Source: Candidatus Zixiibacteriota bacterium (GTDB lineage Bacteria > Zixibacteria > MSB-5A5 > UBA10806). Taken from it: 8,180 nt of DNA. The stretch is taken from NCBI GenBank assembly GCA_003520965.1, contig DOTU01000275.1:1-8180 (forward strand), in the 5' to 3' direction. The position numbers were made by a program, and so were the translations under genes. This document shows, one piece after another, positions 1 to 6,595 of this stretch. The notes below the pieces were generated by a model. It had not been told where the DNA came from and did no database searches. It saw only the letters and a program-made list of their open reading frames with translations. Positions within the stretch are counted from its first letter, which is position 1, and each line of letters opens with the position of its first letter.

Positions 1-3000
1 GGCCCGGTTACGCCTTTTTTACTTAAGTCGAGAGGCTGCGGCGAAACTTTCGTAATCCGATCGGGAACTATTGGCCGATCATTTTTTAGAATTCGCCCGG
101 AGCCCGGTAAATCCCATGTTAGCGGGATAATATGATCTCTTCCACCAACTGCGACCAGGCTTTGCGGGAACAGGTGTCCAACCGGCAATAAGAGTTCCTC
201 GGATGGCACTGATTCCATGGGAGGAGTTCCATTATCGACGGCCGTTACCGTAATGGCATAGATTCCATCTTCCCCGATTGGAATATTAAAAGTAAAACTG
301 GTATCGGTCGGTGAACCTACCAGAATGTTAACACCGTCTGGTCTCAAAAGCTTAAAAACATTGAAATGCGCCAGGTCGCCGACAGAATTGCTGAAAGTCC
401 AATGCACATGAATTGTACGATCATTGACTGTACCAGCTATATTGAATGGCGCTGACGGAGGATGATTGGCAGGTGTGCCAATGGCTTCATTTGTCGGGCC
501 CGATTCGATCGAATCCTGCCAGACAGCAGTTACCTTGTAATAGTAATGAGTTCCGTTTTGCAGACCACTCATGTCTGTATAGTTGGTTAGATTGCCATCA
601 ATGTGGCCAGCTATAAGATGCGCAGGATCGATCGGTACACCGGCCGTAGTGGAGCGATACACCTTGAAGTATGCCGGTGGTATGCCTTCGGGCCCGACAC
701 CAAATCTGATGGCCATTTCATCGTGCAGGTAGGCAGCATTATAGGTAGCGGTGAGTCCGATGGTTCCATCAGCATTCTGAATACCAACAGTGCACTGATC
801 CGTAGGATCCGCCAAGGTTTGATATTCATAATATATGGAACCTGATGACCTGAGAACTATTTGGAATGTATATGGCCCACCGGAGCTGTAGTGCGGAACA
901 TTGATGTACGAGATAACCAGTTCAGAACCGTCGTAATTGTACCAGAGTTCGCCTCCAGAGGAGAAGTTTAAATCATCCCAGAAGGGAGCAACCAGATTAA
1001 ACGGGGATGACCCAGAGGGAAGCAGGACGTTGCCTAAAGAGTTACTATTGTCGGTAAAGCTGATCCAACCATTGGAACAAGCAAAGAACTGGCTGAAAGT
1101 ATTGCCGTAGAAATTGAAATCGAAGCCGAGATCAAAGGGGCCGAGGTTGATATCATCGCCGTTCATCGGAATTTGTTGTCCGATACCAACGATATCTCTC
1201 CACTGGTAAGTGGGACCACCCGGCTCATCGGAGTCAATCCAGGAATAACCAAACTCATCAGGACCGCCCTGGTTAAGGGTAACCGGCGGATTCACTGGAC
1301 CTCTGTCCCCTTTTTGAACTGTATTCAGCGGTTTCGGCGGTTCAGGAACAACCCTAATAGGAGTGTCAGGTTGGTCATCGCGCAATAGACGCCATGAACC
1401 GGGCATCTGCCAGGCCAATGGCACTCTAAACTCCTCGCCGCTGATGGCAACGAGAGAAGTTGGAGGTAGGTGACCGACAGGCTTATAGATTTCGCGCGAT
1501 GGAGCTGACTCCATTGGCGGATTACCGTTATCAACGGCGGTAACGGTGATTTTGTAAACTCCATCTTCGCCTATTGGAACAACAAAGGAGAAGCTGGAAT
1601 CAGTAGGCGAACCCACCAGTATTGTGGAACCGCTTGGCATGACTCTCTTGTAAACATTAAAGTGCGCAAAATCGCCCATGGTATTGGTAAATGACCAGGT
1701 AACCGAGATTGTACGGTCGTTGACAGTACCGGCCAAATTAAACGGAGCAGTTGGCGGATGGTTTAGAGCTCTGCCATTTGCTACGTTAGATGGGGCTGAT
1801 TCTTCCGGACCCGGGAAAATCGAGGTTATCCGGTACCAGTAATCAACTCCATTGGGAACAGGCCCATCAACATAATTGCGCTGAGTGCCAGGTAGTGTCG
1901 CCAGTAAATTAAATGGACCACCAGCGTTGCTGGCTTTAAATACCTTGTAGTTTTGAGGAATAACCGCGTCGGCGCCGCCCGAAACAAACTTAAGGGCGTT
2001 GTGGGTAATCAGGCTTATATCGCCCGTAAACTGACGTTGATTACCAACATAGCCGTTAACGATAGCGACCGGCAAATCCGGATTAACGGCAACCAATGGA
2101 TTACCGTCATCGAATGCTGCCACCAAAACGCCGTTATTAACTAAGGTAACCCCAGCCTGGAAAAACTCGGTGGCCGCGGTAACACCTTCCATGATTGGAT
2201 GTGTGGGATCAAATTCGCCGAGGCTGTGTGTTGTTAACTGTCTGACGCCAGTACTGACTGGAGAATAATCGCTCATGATCCTGCCGCCTAAGGCCCATAC
2301 CTCAGCAAAACAGAATTCATTGAGTACTACTCCACCGCCGTTATCGACGTAATCGGCCAGTAGATCACCCAAACTATTTGCATCGTTAAATTGATAGTTT
2401 GACCAGACGACGACCACGTTGTAAGGAACCAAATCCTCCATGGTTGGAGTCGCCATTCTGGCGTCAAAATAATCGATTTGAACCACATCACTATAGGTCA
2501 GCATTTCATCCATGAACATAGAAGCGTCGCCGGAGGTATATTCGCCACCGATTACGAGTACTGTCATATCGCCGCCGCAACCGCCAGGGTGATTCCAGGC
2601 CACGCTGACTTGAAATTCCTGATCGTCTGAGGCTCGGACATTACAGGGCGGGATGGCGCCAATTGCAATATTCACCGAATTGGAGAATCCATCCGATTGC
2701 ATGCCTCCAATATCGAACGCCGCAATCTTGTATTTGTAAATACCGTTTACGGCTATCACTTCATGGAATGTCGTATCAGGATGCGTTACGGTCGCGATTA
2801 GCGCATAACTTGTTTGATCCGGATCGCGACGATATACTTTGTACGACTGGATATCGTAATCCGTATTGCGATTCCAGGTCAGGTGTACATCGTGACCCGC
2901 AGCATAACCGGTCAGATTCATCGGGTTGGCCGGTGGATGATTCTCGGCCATTCCGGTTACTTCATTGGACGGTCCAACTTCAACAAACTGACCGCTACCG

Positions 3001-6000
3001 ATATCATAAACCGCTGAGGCCTGATAATGGTAGGTTACGCCATTGACGATTGGGCCATGAACATCGGTACCCCAGTCATCATAAAGAGTGGCAATAATTA
3101 GACCCGTGTTTACTTTGGTTTGAGCCGGACGATTAAACGGCCCGGGGTTGATATCCCTATATAAGTTGTAGCCCGCCAGAACCTGAGTGTCCATGATCGT
3201 AGGCGTGTTGCTACGAATCTTATTGGGATGATACGCCATCCGGTTAAAATGTGGGCCATTGATTGCACTAAACACGGTATTGGGTCGGCCCGTACCGCTG
3301 GCCAGATTCGGATTTCCACCAACTTTGACCGTTGACGGGATTTCGCTGGCCGGTGTAGAATCAAAGCTTAACCAACGATCGCGAGCTCCGCCGAATACTT
3401 TGGCCCGGATCATCTGATCACCGGCAAATATATCTTGTACAATCCAGGTGCCGTTTTCCCTGGCCCATTTGTTGGCAGGGTAATCGGTCGAAACGTCCTG
3501 GCCCATACCTTCTTCACCATCAGTGGGAAGATTCTGCATGGCTACCCAGAAATTGCCCTCGGCAACCATGATATCCGGAACATCTATACGAAGCCATGGC
3601 AGGCCGAGTTCGCCTAACACCTCGGTGTAAAAAACGGGATCCGGCTGAGGATTACCTGTGCCGTCATCGAGAAATACCATCATGGCTACGGGATCAGGAG
3701 TTCCATCCGGCCAGGGCCAGAATGGATCACCTTCGGTAAACAAATGGATCATGATCGAATCAACGATCACTGGATAAGCATCCGGTACGAACATATTGGC
3801 ATAAAGGTTATCATCGGAGAAATACCTCCATCCATTGTCGCAAGTACCATCATCGAAAAATAGCTCGGTCGATTCGGTTGTGCCTGGAGGGAGCCAGGAA
3901 ACCGGTATATGGCCATCCAACCCGGATTGGGCGGAGACATACATCGGAGGACCTTCCGTACCGCTCAGCTGTACGATATAGGAATCGTTTCTATCATCGA
4001 AAATAAAATCGTAAGCGCCTGAGACAGTTGGCGTAAAGCGGATACTGTCACCGCCAATACCACCGGCTCCATACTTGGCTACGTTAGAATGCATAACCCG
4101 GTAATAGAAGGCGTATGTGTTGCCTGTAAACAGCGAACAAGCCGCCGCCCATTTGGTCGGGTGATTGGCATCCACGCGAGCCAAATCAAGGTTCAAAGAA
4201 TGAGTGCCGAAAGCAGAAATACCCCAGTTATGATCCGAACCTGACGGGTTAACCGAAAGAGTCGTTACCGTTGGAGGAACCAGGGTTAGAATCTGGAAGT
4301 TTGCCCCATTCTGAAGCCTGGCGCCCTCTCCACCGTAATTTTCGGTGTAGATAGCCCAGGAATAGGTATGAACAAGATCCCGCGCTAACATAACGGAACC
4401 CGTAAATATTCCATCCCCAGCTGTTTGATCCGGGGCATTACCATCGTCTTTTATTTCGATTAAAGGTGCTGACCAGGAAGCGTCATAGAAACCATCGGTA
4501 TTCCAGCTTCCCTTCAGATAGAAGGACCGATAATCAACGTTGTTGGGATTACCGAATGAAGCTTTGAGAGCGACAGTAACCTTGCCCTCAAGAGCGTAAT
4601 TTTGGAAAATCGTATCGTTTTCAACAATTGTAATAGTATCAAGTATCGGCAAATGCGTCGGAGGATTTTCGATCCTTAGAGTCCAGGCCGTATCGGCCGG
4701 AGCGAGCAGGAAATACTGCCCGGTAACTGGCCGCGCTACAGCGCTCCAGGGACGACCAACGACTGAAATCCTGGCACCCGGAAGTGGAGTGCCAGAAGCT
4801 TGATCGGAGATAACGCCGCTCAAGGTACCCCAGCCATTTAGAAGAGCAAGGGATACCTGCACTGCCGCATAGGCATTGGCGATTCCGTATCCATAGGTGT
4901 TATCATTTCCAGGAAAGTTATCTGCCGGGGTTTCAACAGCTGTGTCCAAGAGAATCTGGCGTACCTGCTCTGAGGACAAATTGGGATTGGCCTGGCGCAT
5001 TAAGGCTACAATTCCGGCGATATGCGGTGTAGCCATCGAAGTACCAGACCATCCGCCGGCGTAACCGCCGCCGGGAATAGAGCTGCGAACATTCTCGCCA
5101 GGGGCAACGATCTCAGGCTTGATTGCCTCGCTACCGTCTGGAGTGCAGTATGTCGGCCCTAATGAGGAGAAATAAGCAATTGGCAAATCGGGATCGTCTC
5201 CACTAACAGCGCCAACCGCGAAACTTGTTAATTCGGTAGTAGCGCGATCGGCCGGTACTCGTAATCCACCTGCACCTTCATTACCGGCGGCAAATACAAC
5301 TACTATACCAGCGGCTTCGCACGCGTCGAGTGCCGTCCAGAACATATCATCGCAATGAGGATAGCCACCGATATTGGGTCCAACGCCCCAGGAGTTAGAG
5401 CAAACATCGGGCACATCCCAAACTGTCGAGGGATCTAAATCGGGATCAGCGACCCACTCAAAAGCGGTTAACGCGTCCTGCACTGTTCGGGGGATATCCT
5501 GGCGATCGATAACACCGGCTGAAATCCACTGGGCATCGATAGCCACGCCAACAGTATCATCGGTCGTTGTGCTTCTACCGCAGATGGTGCCCATAGTATG
5601 AGTACCATGCTGGCCCCAATCCTGGGGATATGTGGTGTTGGTTAGAGGATCACACCATGCCCATTCCGGGTTATTGGCGTATCGCGGATCGGCATTACCG
5701 CGCCAGCGCTCGGTTAGCGCCGGATGGTTGCCATCGACACCGGTGTCGAGATGGCTGACGAGCCGTCCCTCTCCCGTAATTCCCATAGCCCAACATTCTG
5801 CGGCATGAATTCGATCAGCACCGATTTCATGGCCGGTAATCAGAGGGATATCGTCATTCGGGTGGGAAACCGGTTCAACGCTTTGTATGGTGTAATTAGG
5901 ACTAACCTGGAGTATATCCTGGCGTGTTACCAGTTGTTCTAATGTCGCCGGTGTAGCGGTAACAATAACCAGGTTGCCCAGCCAGAAGCTCTTGTAATCT

Positions 6001-6314
6001 TGTACCTGGCCGGTCTGTTGTAAGGAAGCCAGTACCGATAACAGATTAGCCTGACTGATTGTGGCTTTTTCTTGAAGAGCTCGAACTACAGTTTCATGCC
6101 AGAGCCTGCGATCGGCATGCTCGGCATAAAGCTGATCTTGAATAGCTCTGAGGTTCACCTGATCAGCCATTGTAATTATGGCTGTAACCTGTGCTTCACC
6201 GGAATGCAGGGCTAAATACTGCGGAAAAGATTGGCTATATTGTCCCGCGAAAGCCGCCGAGCAAATGGTTAGGGTGAACAAAATCAAGGCTAATAACATT
6301 AGCTTTTTTGACAT
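1..6314 (-). CDS. Giant secreted S8 subtilisin-like protease with split-FN3 modules (3' end outside window)
   Basis: The frame is open for 2104 codons from the ATG at 6314 to the window edge. I translated it line by line and met no stop. Residues 1-23 form a signal peptide (KK, hydrophobic core, AFA before GQ). Residues 42-145 resemble an inhibitor I9-type propeptide. Residues 165-485 are a bacillopeptidase F-like S8 domain with the triad D190 (HLDTGVDG), H236 (QHGTHTMG) and S426 (GTSMATPHIAG), plus oxyanion N345 (AAGNEG). Residues 496-576 look carboxypeptidase-regulatory-like; 577-787 are beta-rich and include a GNAPDQTAGDG loop. From 788 onward there are repeated FN3 modules with inserted domains, annotated separately. 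The product is probably an exported endopeptidase that degrades or binds extracellular polymer; its substrate is unknown. The start is supported by GGAG nine bases upstream. The C-terminus, where a sorting or anchoring tail would lie, is not in view. Confidence 0.95.
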   Translation of the reverse strand, partial: MSKKLMLLALILFTLTICSAAFAGQYSQSFPQYLALHSGEAQVTAIITMADQVNLRAIQDQLYAEHADRRLWHETVVRALQEKATISQANLLSVLASLQQTGQVQDYKSFWLGNLVIVTATPATLEQLVTRQDILQVSPNYTIQSVEPVSHPNDDIPLITGHEIGADRIHAAECWAMGITGEGRLVSHLDTGVDGNHPALTERWRGNADPRYANNPEWAWCDPLTNTTYPQDWGQHGTHTMGTICGRSTTTDDTVGVAIDAQWISAGVIDRQDIPRTVQDALTAFEWVADPDLDPSTVWDVPDVCSNSWGVGPNIGGYPHCDDMFWTALDACEAAGIVVVFAAGNEGAGGLRVPADRATTELTSFAVGAVSGDDPDLPIAYFSSLGPTYCTPDGSEAIKPEIVAPGENVRSSIPGGGYAGGWSGTSMATPHIAGIVALMRQANPNLSSEQVRQILLDTAVETPADNFPGNDNTYGYGIANAYAAVQVSLALLNGWGTLSGVISDQASGTPLPGARISVVGRPWSAVARPVTGQYFLLAPADTAWTLRIENPPTHLPILDTITIVENDTIFQNYALEGKVTVALKASFGNPNNVDYRSFYLKGSWNTDGFYDASWSAPLIEIKDDGNAPDQTAGDGIFTGSVMLARDLVHTYSWAIYTENYGGEGARLQNGANFQILTLVPPTVTTLSVNPSGSDHNWGISAFGTHSLNLDLARVDANHPTKWAAACSLFTGNTYAFYYRVMHSNVAKYGAGGIGGDSIRFTPTVSGAYDFIFDDRNDSYIVQLSGTEGPPMYVSAQSGLDGHIPVSWLPPGTTESTELFFDDGTCDNGWRYFSDDNLYANMFVPDAYPVIVDSIMIHLFTEGDPFWPWPDGTPDPVAMMVFLDDGTGNPQPDPVFYTEVLGELGLPWLRIDVPDIMVAEGNFWVAMQNLPTDGEEGMGQDVSTDYPANKWARENGTWIVQDIFAGDQMIRAKVFGGARDRWLSFDSTPASEIPSTVKVGGNPNLASGTGRPNTVFSAINGPHFNRMAYHPNKIRSNTPTIMDTQVLAGYNLYRDINPGPFNRPAQTKVNTGLIIATLYDDWGTDVHGPIVNGVTYHYQASAVYDIGSGQFVEVGPSNEVTGMAENHPPANPMNLTGYAAGHDVHLTWNRNTDYDIQSYKVYRRDPDQTSYALIATVTHPDTTFHEVIAVNGIYKYKIAAFDIGGMQSDGFSNSVNIAIGAIPPCNVRASDDQEFQVSVAWNHPGGCGGDMTVLVIGGEYTSGDASMFMDEMLTYSDVVQIDYFDARMATPTMEDLVPYNVVVVWSNYQFNDANSLGDLLADYVDNGGGVVLNEFCFAEVWALGGRIMSDYSPVSTGVRQLTTHSLGEFDPTHPIMEGVTAATEFFQAGVTLVNNGVLVAAFDDGNPLVAVNPDLPVAIVNGYVGNQRQFTGDISLITHNALKFVSGGADAVIPQNYKVFKASNAGGPFNLLATLPGTQRNYVDGPVPNGVDYWYRITSIFPGPEESAPSNVANGRALNHPPTAPFNLAGTVNDRTISVTWSFTNTMGDFAHFNVYKRVMPSGSTILVGSPTDSSFSFVVPIGEDGVYKITVTAVDNGNPPMESAPSREIYKPVGHLPPTSLVAISGEEFRVPLAWQMPGSWRLLRDDQPDTPIRVVPEPPKPLNTVQKGDRGPVNPPVTLNQGGPDEFGYSWIDSDEPGGPTYQWRDIVGIGQQIPMNGDDINLGPFDLGFDFNFYGNTFSQFFACSNGWISFTDNSNSLGNVLLPSGSSPFNLVAPFWDDLNFSSGGELWYNYDGSELVISYINVPHYSSGGPYTFQIVLRSSGSIYYEYQTLADPTDQCTVGIQNADGTIGLTATYNAAYLHDEMAIRFGVGPEGIPPAYFKVYRSTTAGVPIDPAHLIAGHIDGNLTNYTDMSGLQNGTHYYYKVTAVWQDSIESGPTNEAIGTPANHPPSAPFNIAGTVNDRTIHVHWTFSNSVGDLAHFNVFKLLRPDGVNILVGSPTDTSFTFNIPIGEDGIYAITVTAVDNGTPPMESVPSEELLLPVGHLFPQSLVAVGGRDHIIPLTWDLPGSGRILKNDRPIVPDRITKVSPQPLDLSKKGVTG
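3..467 (-). repeat. Long internal direct repeat, copy 2 (continues to window edge)
   Basis: Residues 1950-2104 are the second copy of the 155-codon repeat at 1299-1763. They contain NHPPSAPFNIAGTVNDRTI, NILVGSPTD, PIGEDG and ITVTAVDNG, then the A/B half of a fourth split FN3 (SLVAVGG to WDLPG, 102-173) and the linker ending PLDLSKKGVTG. The match still holds at the last codon, so the repeat probably extends beyond the window. Confidence 0.85.
468..701 (-). other. Module 2: second half of split FN3 domain
   Basis: Residues 1872-1949 resume the FN3 with YFKVYRSTTAG, then GLQNGTHYYYKVTAVW and SGPTNEAIG. They mirror the second halves at 2943-3182 and 1764-1982, in the same position just before an NHPP FN3. 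The cognate A/B half is at 1398-1469. Confidence 0.65.
702..1397 (-). other. Inserted nidogen-like beta domain with proline-rich linker (module 2 insert)
   Basis: Residues 1640-1871. A linker rich in P, D and E (PDTPIRVVPEPPKPLN) precedes GGPDEFGYSWIDSDEPGG, followed by DFNFYGNTFSQFF, NGWISF, NLVAPFWDDLNF and a GSIYYEYQ strand. The F-Y-G-N...N-G-W-I-S-F...A-P-F-W-D-D order is the signature of nidogen-like extracellular domains found in bacterial surface proteins. Two cysteines (ACSNGW and DQCTVG) could form a disulfide. The role is probably adhesive or structural. Confidence 0.65.
1299..1763 (-). repeat. Long internal direct repeat, copy 1 (NHPP FN3 plus next half-FN3 and linker)
   Basis: This 155-codon stretch (residues 1518-1672) aligns without any gap to positions 3-467, at an offset of exactly 1296 bp. 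Hand counting gives 95 identical residues of 155. It contains an intact FN3 (NHPPTAPFNLAGTVNDRTI, ILVGSPTD, PIGEDG, ITVTAVDNG), the A/B half of the next split FN3 (LPPTSLVAISG to WQMPG at 1398-1469), and a proline-rich linker. The ungapped register points to a fairly recent in-frame duplication. Confidence 0.85.
1764..1982 (-). other. Module 1: second half of split FN3 domain
   Basis: Residues 1445-1517 resume the FN3 with NYKVFKASNAGGPFN, then NYVDGPVPNGVDYWYRITS and SAPSNVANG. This is the C-to-G strand part. Its A/B strands are at 2583-2654, about 200 residues earlier. Confidence 0.6.
1983..2582 (-). other. Inserted GATase1/ThuA-like Rossmann domain (module 1 insert)
   Basis: Residues 1245-1444 read as an alternating beta/alpha fold: MTVLVIGGEY, helix, VVQIDYFD, then PYNVVVVWSNYQF, a helix, and DYVDNGGGVVLNEF, followed by HPIMEGV and PVAIVNGYVGNQRQF. 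The V-V-V-V-W / N-G-G-G-V-V / H-P-I-M-x-G-V order is what glutamine-amidotransferase-like and ThuA-like domains show. A cysteine (NEFCFAE) follows the GGG strand, but no clear G-x-C-x-G nucleophile elbow is seen, so catalysis is doubtful. Finding this fold in an exported protease, between FN3 strands, is unusual. Its ligand is unknown. Confidence 0.6.
2583..2654 (-). other. Module 1: first half of split FN3 domain
   Basis: Residues 1221-1244 contain IPPCNVRASDDQEFQVSVAW ending in NHPG, matching the A/B strand pattern of the other half-domains. The chain then enters a Rossmann-like domain instead of the FN3 C strand. Confidence 0.6.
2655..2942 (-). repeat. Intact NHPP-type FN3 repeat, copy 1
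   Basis: Residues 1125-1220 form a complete FN3-like domain: it opens with NHPPANPMNL, has VHLTWNRN and YKVYRRD strands, and ends with the GIYKYKIAAFD strand. The same NHPP opening, after a split FN3, recurs at 1763 and 467. This copy is the most diverged of the three. It probably acts as a spacer or binding module in the exported protein. Confidence 0.75.
2943..3182 (-). other. Module 0: second half of split FN3 domain
   Basis: Residues 1045-1124 start with GYNLYRD, the C strand of an FN3. They continue through a D-x-x-V-x-N-G-x-x-Y-x-Y tyrosine-corner strand (NGVTYHYQASAVYD) and close with GPSNEVTG. There is no A/B strand pair directly upstream; the matching pair is at 3882-3953, across the insert. 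Confidence 0.6.
3183..3881 (-). other. Inserted DDG-type extracellular beta domain (module 0 insert)
   Basis: Residues 812-1044 lie between the two halves of an FN3 domain. The segment opens with ELFFDDGTCDNGW and YANMFVP, contains VAMMVFLDDGTGNPQPDP and GNFWVAMQNLP, and has a late QMIRAKV strand before a less ordered linker. This D-D-G-T / V-F-D-D pattern occurs in large secreted proteins of FCB-group bacteria, where it is a non-catalytic beta-sandwich of unknown ligand. The acidic DDG loops could bind calcium, but that is inference. I cannot name a precise family. Confidence 0.5.
3882..3953 (-). other. Module 0: first half of split FN3 domain
   Basis: Residues 788-811 show the N-terminal strands of an FN3 domain: PPMYVSAQSGLDG, then VSWLPPG. 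The usual following strand (Y-x-V/L-Y-R) does not come next; it appears about 233 residues later at GYNLYRD. Equivalent half-domains occur at 2583-2654, 1398-1469 and 102-173. Assignment is by pattern only. Confidence 0.6.
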
Positions 6315-6323
6315 AAAGAAGTT

Positions 6324-6327
6324 CTCC
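6324..6327 (-). promoter_or_regulatory. Ribosome binding site of the protease gene
   Basis: GGAG lies nine bases upstream of the ATG at 6314. It supports this start over the in-frame ATG at residue 6, which would cut into the signal peptide. Confidence 0.65.
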
Positions 6328-6380
6328 AACTGAGGGTTAATTTACAAAAATGGTTAACCTTATGCAGCTTGACTATTTTT

Positions 6381-6388
6381 CCTCCTTT
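6381..6388 (-). promoter_or_regulatory. Orphan Shine-Dalgarno-like sequence in the leader
   Basis: AAAGGAGG is a near-perfect anti-16S match, but no ATG, GTG or TTG lies at usable spacing after it; the next in-phase codons are AAA, ATA and GTC. It sits 67-74 bases upstream of the protease start, well beyond normal spacing. It may be a ribosome standby or transcript-stabilising site, like the STAB-SD elements known in Bacillus leaders, or a chance match in AT-rich sequence. Confidence 0.4.
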
Positions 6389-6406
6389 AAATTAATTTAA
6401 TTAACG

Positions 6407-6422
6407 GTTTATTGGAATAAAC
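6407..6422 (-). promoter_or_regulatory. Leader hairpin
   Basis: GTTTATT and AATAAAC are perfect inverted arms separated by two bases, giving a stem of at least six pairs with a four-base loop in RNA. The hairpin lies about 18 bases upstream of the orphan Shine-Dalgarno sequence in the protease leader. No U-tract follows, so it is not a standard terminator. Confidence 0.4.
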
Positions 6423-6497
6423 ATACAGAGTTCGTAAACGTAATTTTCGCGTTTCCAGAAATTGTAATAAATATTTTTTGCATCGCTCCGCGCCCGT

Positions 6498-6525
6498 AAG
6501 ATATACATTTGCAAATATATACCTT
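6498..6525. promoter_or_regulatory. 28-bp imperfect palindrome over the -10 element (candidate operator)
   Basis: The core ATTTGCAAAT (6507-6516) is a perfect 10-bp palindrome. Extending outward, 12 of 14 base pairs of the 28-bp element are symmetric; the mismatched pairs are 6506/6517 and 6501/6522. It covers the -10 box and the predicted start site, where a bound dimeric repressor would block initiation. No regulator gene is in the window, so the cognate factor is unknown. Confidence 0.5.
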
Positions 6526-6544
6526 CGCTGCTGAAAGATGTCAA
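6516..6544 (-). promoter_or_regulatory. Sigma70-type promoter for the protease gene
   Basis: On the minus strand TTGACA (6544-6539) is followed by exactly 17 bases and TATATA (6521-6516). The -35 is a consensus match and the -10 agrees at four of six positions. Very AT-rich DNA lies upstream. Transcription would start near 6509, leaving a leader of nearly 200 nt before the ATG. The promoter makes the protease transcribable independently of dgt. Confidence 0.65.
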
Positions 6545-6550
6545 TAAATA

Positions 6551-6567
6551 TTGATAAGATATATCAA
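6551..6567. repeat. Short inverted repeat just upstream of the -35 box
   Basis: TTGATA and TATCAA are perfect inverted arms around a five-base spacer, six bases upstream of the -35 hexamer. It could be an activator site, or simple AT-rich symmetry. As RNA it would make only a weak hairpin and is unlikely to end dgt transcription efficiently. Confidence 0.35.
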
Positions 6568-6578
6568 ATATTTTAGCC

Positions 6579-6595
6579 AATTATTAAGAATAATT
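6579..6595. repeat. AT-only inverted repeat downstream of dgt
   Basis: AATTATT and AATAATT form a seven-pair stem with a three-base loop about 50 bases after the dgt stop. The stem has no G-C pairs and no clear T-run follows on the minus strand, so I do not call it a terminator. It may protect the 3' end of the mRNA or be an upstream AT element of the protease promoter. Confidence 0.3.

Noticed and set aside
603..2144. Several plus- and minus-strand frames of 60-80 codons in other phases (for example 603-845, 1173-1388, 1325-1564)
   Set aside because: All are shadows within the continuous protease frame, which encodes recognisable FN3 and nidogen-like motifs across the whole stretch.
2663..3046. 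Open frame of 127 codons on the plus strand
   Set aside because: It lies wholly antisense to the FN3 region of the protease, has no ribosome site or recognisable domain, and its composition is what the complement of the real frame would give.
6243..6314. Lipoprotein signal at Cys18 of the protease
   Set aside because: The residues before the cysteine are L-T-I, which lack the small residue needed at -1, while AFA before GQ makes a good signal peptidase I site.
6409..6483. Possible 24-codon leader peptide in the protease mRNA
   Set aside because: The only nearby GGAG is two bases from the ATG, too close for normal initiation, and the peptide has no attenuator-like codon run.
6579..6595. Intrinsic terminator after dgt
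   Set aside because: The stem is entirely A-T and no clear U-tract follows, so it is not a convincing terminator.
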